From NCBI GenBank assembly GCA_947502305.1, contig CANMZA010000001.1:1426001-1490000 (forward strand): a stretch of DNA of 64,000 bases. The letters are read 5' to 3'. Numbering within the stretch: position 1 is the stretch's first letter; every line of letters begins with the position of its first letter. Under the pieces are notes generated by a model, which saw only the letters and a list, made by a program, of their open reading frames with translations, was not told the DNA's origin and ran no database searches. The position numbers and the translations under genes are program-made. Below are positions 62,080-64,000 of this stretch, in pieces. Origin of the DNA: an uncultured Erythrobacter sp. (lineage in GTDB: Bacteria; Pseudomonadota; Alphaproteobacteria; Sphingomonadales; Sphingomonadaceae).

Positions 62080-62481
62080 ATGATCCAAGTCACTTATACA
62101 AGCGTAGCAACCGGCAAGATCGGGTCTGCGGATGTCTTCAAAATTGTCGAAGCGTCTGCAAAGAACAATGCCGTAAACGGCTTATCCGGCTTCCTGATTT
62201 TTACAGGCGGCAGGTTCTTCCAACTCTTAGAAGGGCCCGAGGCTGCGGTTGACGCGCTGCTTGCAAAATTGGCCAAGGATAGTCGCCATGCTTCGCTAGA
62301 AGTGCTTACCCGCGCACCGGTAGAAGAGCGCCTGTTTACAAAATGGAAAATGAAACGACTGGCGCTTACTCGGCACCAGCCGTCCATCATTCACGACGTT
62401 CCGGAGTTTCGCAGAGCGTCGCAATCAGTGAAGAACGCATTGGATGGGTTTCTAAACCCTGCCCTCTCACTAAGCGCCTAG
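62080..62481 (+). CDS. BLUF-domain blue-light sensor, short form
   Basis: A 133-residue protein that aligns to the BLUF domain of AppA with a constant offset of 15: Tyr6 (Tyr21), Asn30 (Asn45), Gln48 (Gln63), Trp89 (Trp104) and Met91 (Met106). The motifs are QVTYTS, NAVNGLSGFLIF and RFFQLLEGP. The FAD-binding photosensing set is therefore complete. The C-terminal 40 residues are helical and would pass the signal to an unknown partner; there is no fused output domain. It is followed by aroQ, with no obvious light-response partner. Confidence 0.92.
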   Translation: MIQVTYTSVATGKIGSADVFKIVEASAKNNAVNGLSGFLIFTGGRFFQLLEGPEAAVDALLAKLAKDSRHASLEVLTRAPVEERLFTKWKMKRLALTRHQPSIIHDVPEFRRASQSVKNALDGFLNPALSLSA

Positions 62482-62568
62482 CGAATGAACACCTGAAATT
62501 TGCGTGAGCCGGTGATCGGCGCGCGGTGATCCCTTCACCGCACGCGCGCAAGCCGCTATCCCGCCCGC

Positions 62569-63021
62569 ATGAATGATATCACCGCACGCAATATATACGT
62601 CCTCAACGGTCCCAATCTCAACTTACTCGGCCTGAGAGAGCCTGAGATTTATGGGCATGACACATTGGATGATATCGCCGGGATGCTCGAAGATCGCGCG
62701 TTAGAGCTCGGTCTGACAATCGATATGCGGCAAACCAATCACGAAGGGATGCTGGTCGATTGGCTGCATGAGGCACAGGCAGAGGGCGCGCGCGCCGTCT
62801 TGCTGAACGCGGCGGCCTACACTCATACCTCGATCGCGCTGCTGGATGCGATCAAGGCGATCAAGACGCCGGTGATCGAAGTGCATCTTTCCGATCCCAA
62901 AACGCGCGAAGACTTCCGCCACATATCTTACGTTGGAATGGCGGCGGCGCTAACTGTCGAAGGGCACGGCGCCGACAGTTACCGGATAGCGCTGGAAGCC
63001 GTAGCGGCAGGCAAGGTGTAG
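62569..63021 (+). CDS. aroQ: Type II 3-dehydroquinate dehydratase
   Basis: A 150-residue enzyme of the shikimate pathway. VLNGPNLNLLGLREPEIYG carries the catalytic Tyr28, QTNHEGMLVDWLHEA and LNAAAYTHTSIALLDAI follow, and VIEVHLSDP holds the conserved His. It dehydrates 3-dehydroquinate to 3-dehydroshikimate as a dodecamer. It is followed by accB after 151 bases; the aroQ-accB-accC order is common in Proteobacteria. Confidence 0.97.
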   Translation: MNDITARNIYVLNGPNLNLLGLREPEIYGHDTLDDIAGMLEDRALELGLTIDMRQTNHEGMLVDWLHEAQAEGARAVLLNAAAYTHTSIALLDAIKAIKTPVIEVHLSDPKTREDFRHISYVGMAAALTVEGHGADSYRIALEAVAAGKV

Positions 63022-63172
63022 TCAGCACCCCTGTGCGGCGGAAAAATTGTCGATACAAATTGCAGGTTTTGCACCGATTGCCACTTGCCAGCCGCAATTC
63101 GCGTGAATAGTCACAGCCTCAAGCGCCGGAACCGACATTATCTCTCTGGCGAAACCAAAATAAGGGGCATGC

Positions 63173-63667
63173 ATGGCTGACAAAAAGCCAAGTGCGGGAC
63201 ACAAGTCCGGCATGAATATCGACACCGCACTGGTTCGCGAGCTCGCGGAGCTTCTCGACGAAACGGGGCTTTCTGAAATTGAAGTCGAGGATGACGACCG
63301 CAAGATCCGCGTCGCGCGTAGCGGCGGGGTCGTCACCGCGCCTGTGGCCGCGCCGGTTAACACGCCTGCCGCCCCGGCTCCGGCTGCTCCCGCAGCGGCC
63401 CCCACCCCAGAAGCAGCGCCAGAGGCCGATCACGCCAATGCGTTCAAATCGCCCATGGTTGGCACCGTCTATCTCGCCGCAGAACCAGGCGCGGCCAATT
63501 TCATCAAGGTCGGCGACAGCGTTAGCGAAGGCGACACGTTGCTGATTGTTGAGGCGATGAAGGTTATGAACCCGATCACCTCCGACAAATCTGGCACGGT
63601 CACAGCGATCTTGGTTGAGAACGCTCAACCGGTTGAATTCGACCAACCGCTCGTCGTGATTGCGTAA
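63173..63667 (+). CDS. accB: Acetyl-CoA carboxylase biotin carboxyl carrier protein
   Basis: A 164-residue carrier with an N-terminal helical domain ([20 protein letters not shown]), a long Pro/Ala-rich linker (about residues 60-82) and the biotinyl domain. The biotinylated Lys130 is in [10 protein letters not shown]. It shuttles carboxybiotin between AccC and the carboxyltransferase in malonyl-CoA synthesis. accC begins six bases after the stop. Confidence 0.97.
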   Translation: MADKKPSAGHKSGMNIDTALVRELAELLDETGLSEIEVEDDDRKIRVARSGGVVTAPVAAPVNTPAAPAPAAPAAAPTPEAAPEADHANAFKSPMVGTVYLAAEPGAANFIKVGDSVSEGDTLLIVEAMKVMNPITSDKSGTVTAILVENAQPVEFDQPLVVIA

Positions 63668-63673
63668 ACTGAG

Positions 63674-64000
63674 ATGCGCAAAGAAGGGGCCATTACCCGC
63701 ATCCTGATCGCCAATCGCGGTGAAATCGCGCTGCGCATTCACCGGGCGGCGCATGAAATGGGGATTGAGACGGTCGCGGTACATTCCACCGCCGATGCCG
63801 ATGCAATGCATGTGCGGCTGGCCGACCATGCCGTTTGCATCGGGCCGCCCGCTGCCACCGACAGCTATCTCAACGTCGCCAATATCATTTCCGCTGCGGA
63901 AATCGCCGAATGCGATGCGGTGCATCCCGGCTATGGCTTCCTGTCGGAAAACGCCAAATTTGCCGAGATTGTGGAGGCGCATGACCTCGCATGGATCGGA
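63674..64000 (+). CDS. accC: Acetyl-CoA carboxylase, biotin carboxylase subunit (partial, runs off window)
   Basis: The first 109 codons are visible. [19 protein letters not shown] is the conserved N-terminal strand-helix of biotin carboxylase, followed by [35 protein letters not shown] and [14 protein letters not shown]. It carboxylates biotin on AccB with ATP and bicarbonate. The ATG six bases after accB is chosen; no alternative start is better. Confidence 0.95.
   Translation, partial: MRKEGAITRILIANRGEIALRIHRAAHEMGIETVAVHSTADADAMHVRLADHAVCIGPPAATDSYLNVANIISAAEIAECDAVHPGYGFLSENAKFAEIVEAHDLAWIG

Overview
The window reads as a chromosomal segment of an alphaproteobacterium of the order Sphingomonadales, most likely near Erythrobacteraceae. 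This is inferred from gene content and order: a DUF6456 gene, an alphaproteobacterial-type L31, an NDUFS4-like complex I accessory subunit, direct-repeat GAAC-N7-GAAC LexA boxes, and a bamA-ompH-fabZ cluster with no lpx genes. Nearly all of it is protein-coding. There are tRNAs for His, Tyr and Pro and a small SRP RNA. I saw no rRNA, insertion sequence, CRISPR array or prophage beyond one orphan holin-like gene.

Layout. 1-3144: cytochrome c maturation operon ccmC-ccmD-ccmE-ccmF on the minus strand (ccmF runs off the left edge). 3285-5688: an amino-acid dehydrogenase, tRNA-His, a prolyl-4-hydroxylase-like oxygenase and rpmE. 5820-15130: a long minus-strand run pyrH-frr-uppS-cdsA-dxr-rseP-bamA-ompH-fabZ joining translation, isoprenoid, phospholipid and outer-membrane assembly functions. 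15328-18351: three non-housekeeping genes (metallophosphoesterase, a lipoprotein, a curlin-repeat protein) that separate pyrH-frr from tsf-rpsB. 20369-20725: three tandem SOS boxes in front of a small single-span membrane protein, the most attractive candidate for an undescribed function here.

20722-31773: lipid and modification genes. pssA and psd make phosphatidylethanolamine; then come a PAP2/Aur1-like integral membrane phosphatase, a ketoacyl-ACP-synthase-III-like enzyme, and a plus-strand set with a kinase-like protein, a CrtC-like protein, an SDR and an enoyl-reductase-like protein. A RimK / retropepsin-like / aspartoacylase-like trio follows.

32206-45203: tRNA-Tyr, rlmB, a lipoprotein, HU, lon, a HExxH protein, ybaB, dnaX, SRP RNA, a complex I subunit, hrpB, a polyprenyl diphosphate synthase and chorismate mutase. 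45218-54752: a lipoprotein, a PepSY / response regulator / histidine kinase operon, a SIMPL protein, an ABC-F ATPase, a 4Fe-4S uracil-DNA-glycosylase-like protein with no standard start codon, an NTF2-like protein, DUF6456, an XRE regulator and a glycosyltransferase. 54872-57865: yajC-secD-secF. 58195-64000: tRNA-Pro, a TonB-dependent receptor, a CoA-ester lyase, a 3TM holin, a short BLUF photoreceptor, aroQ, accB and the start of accC.
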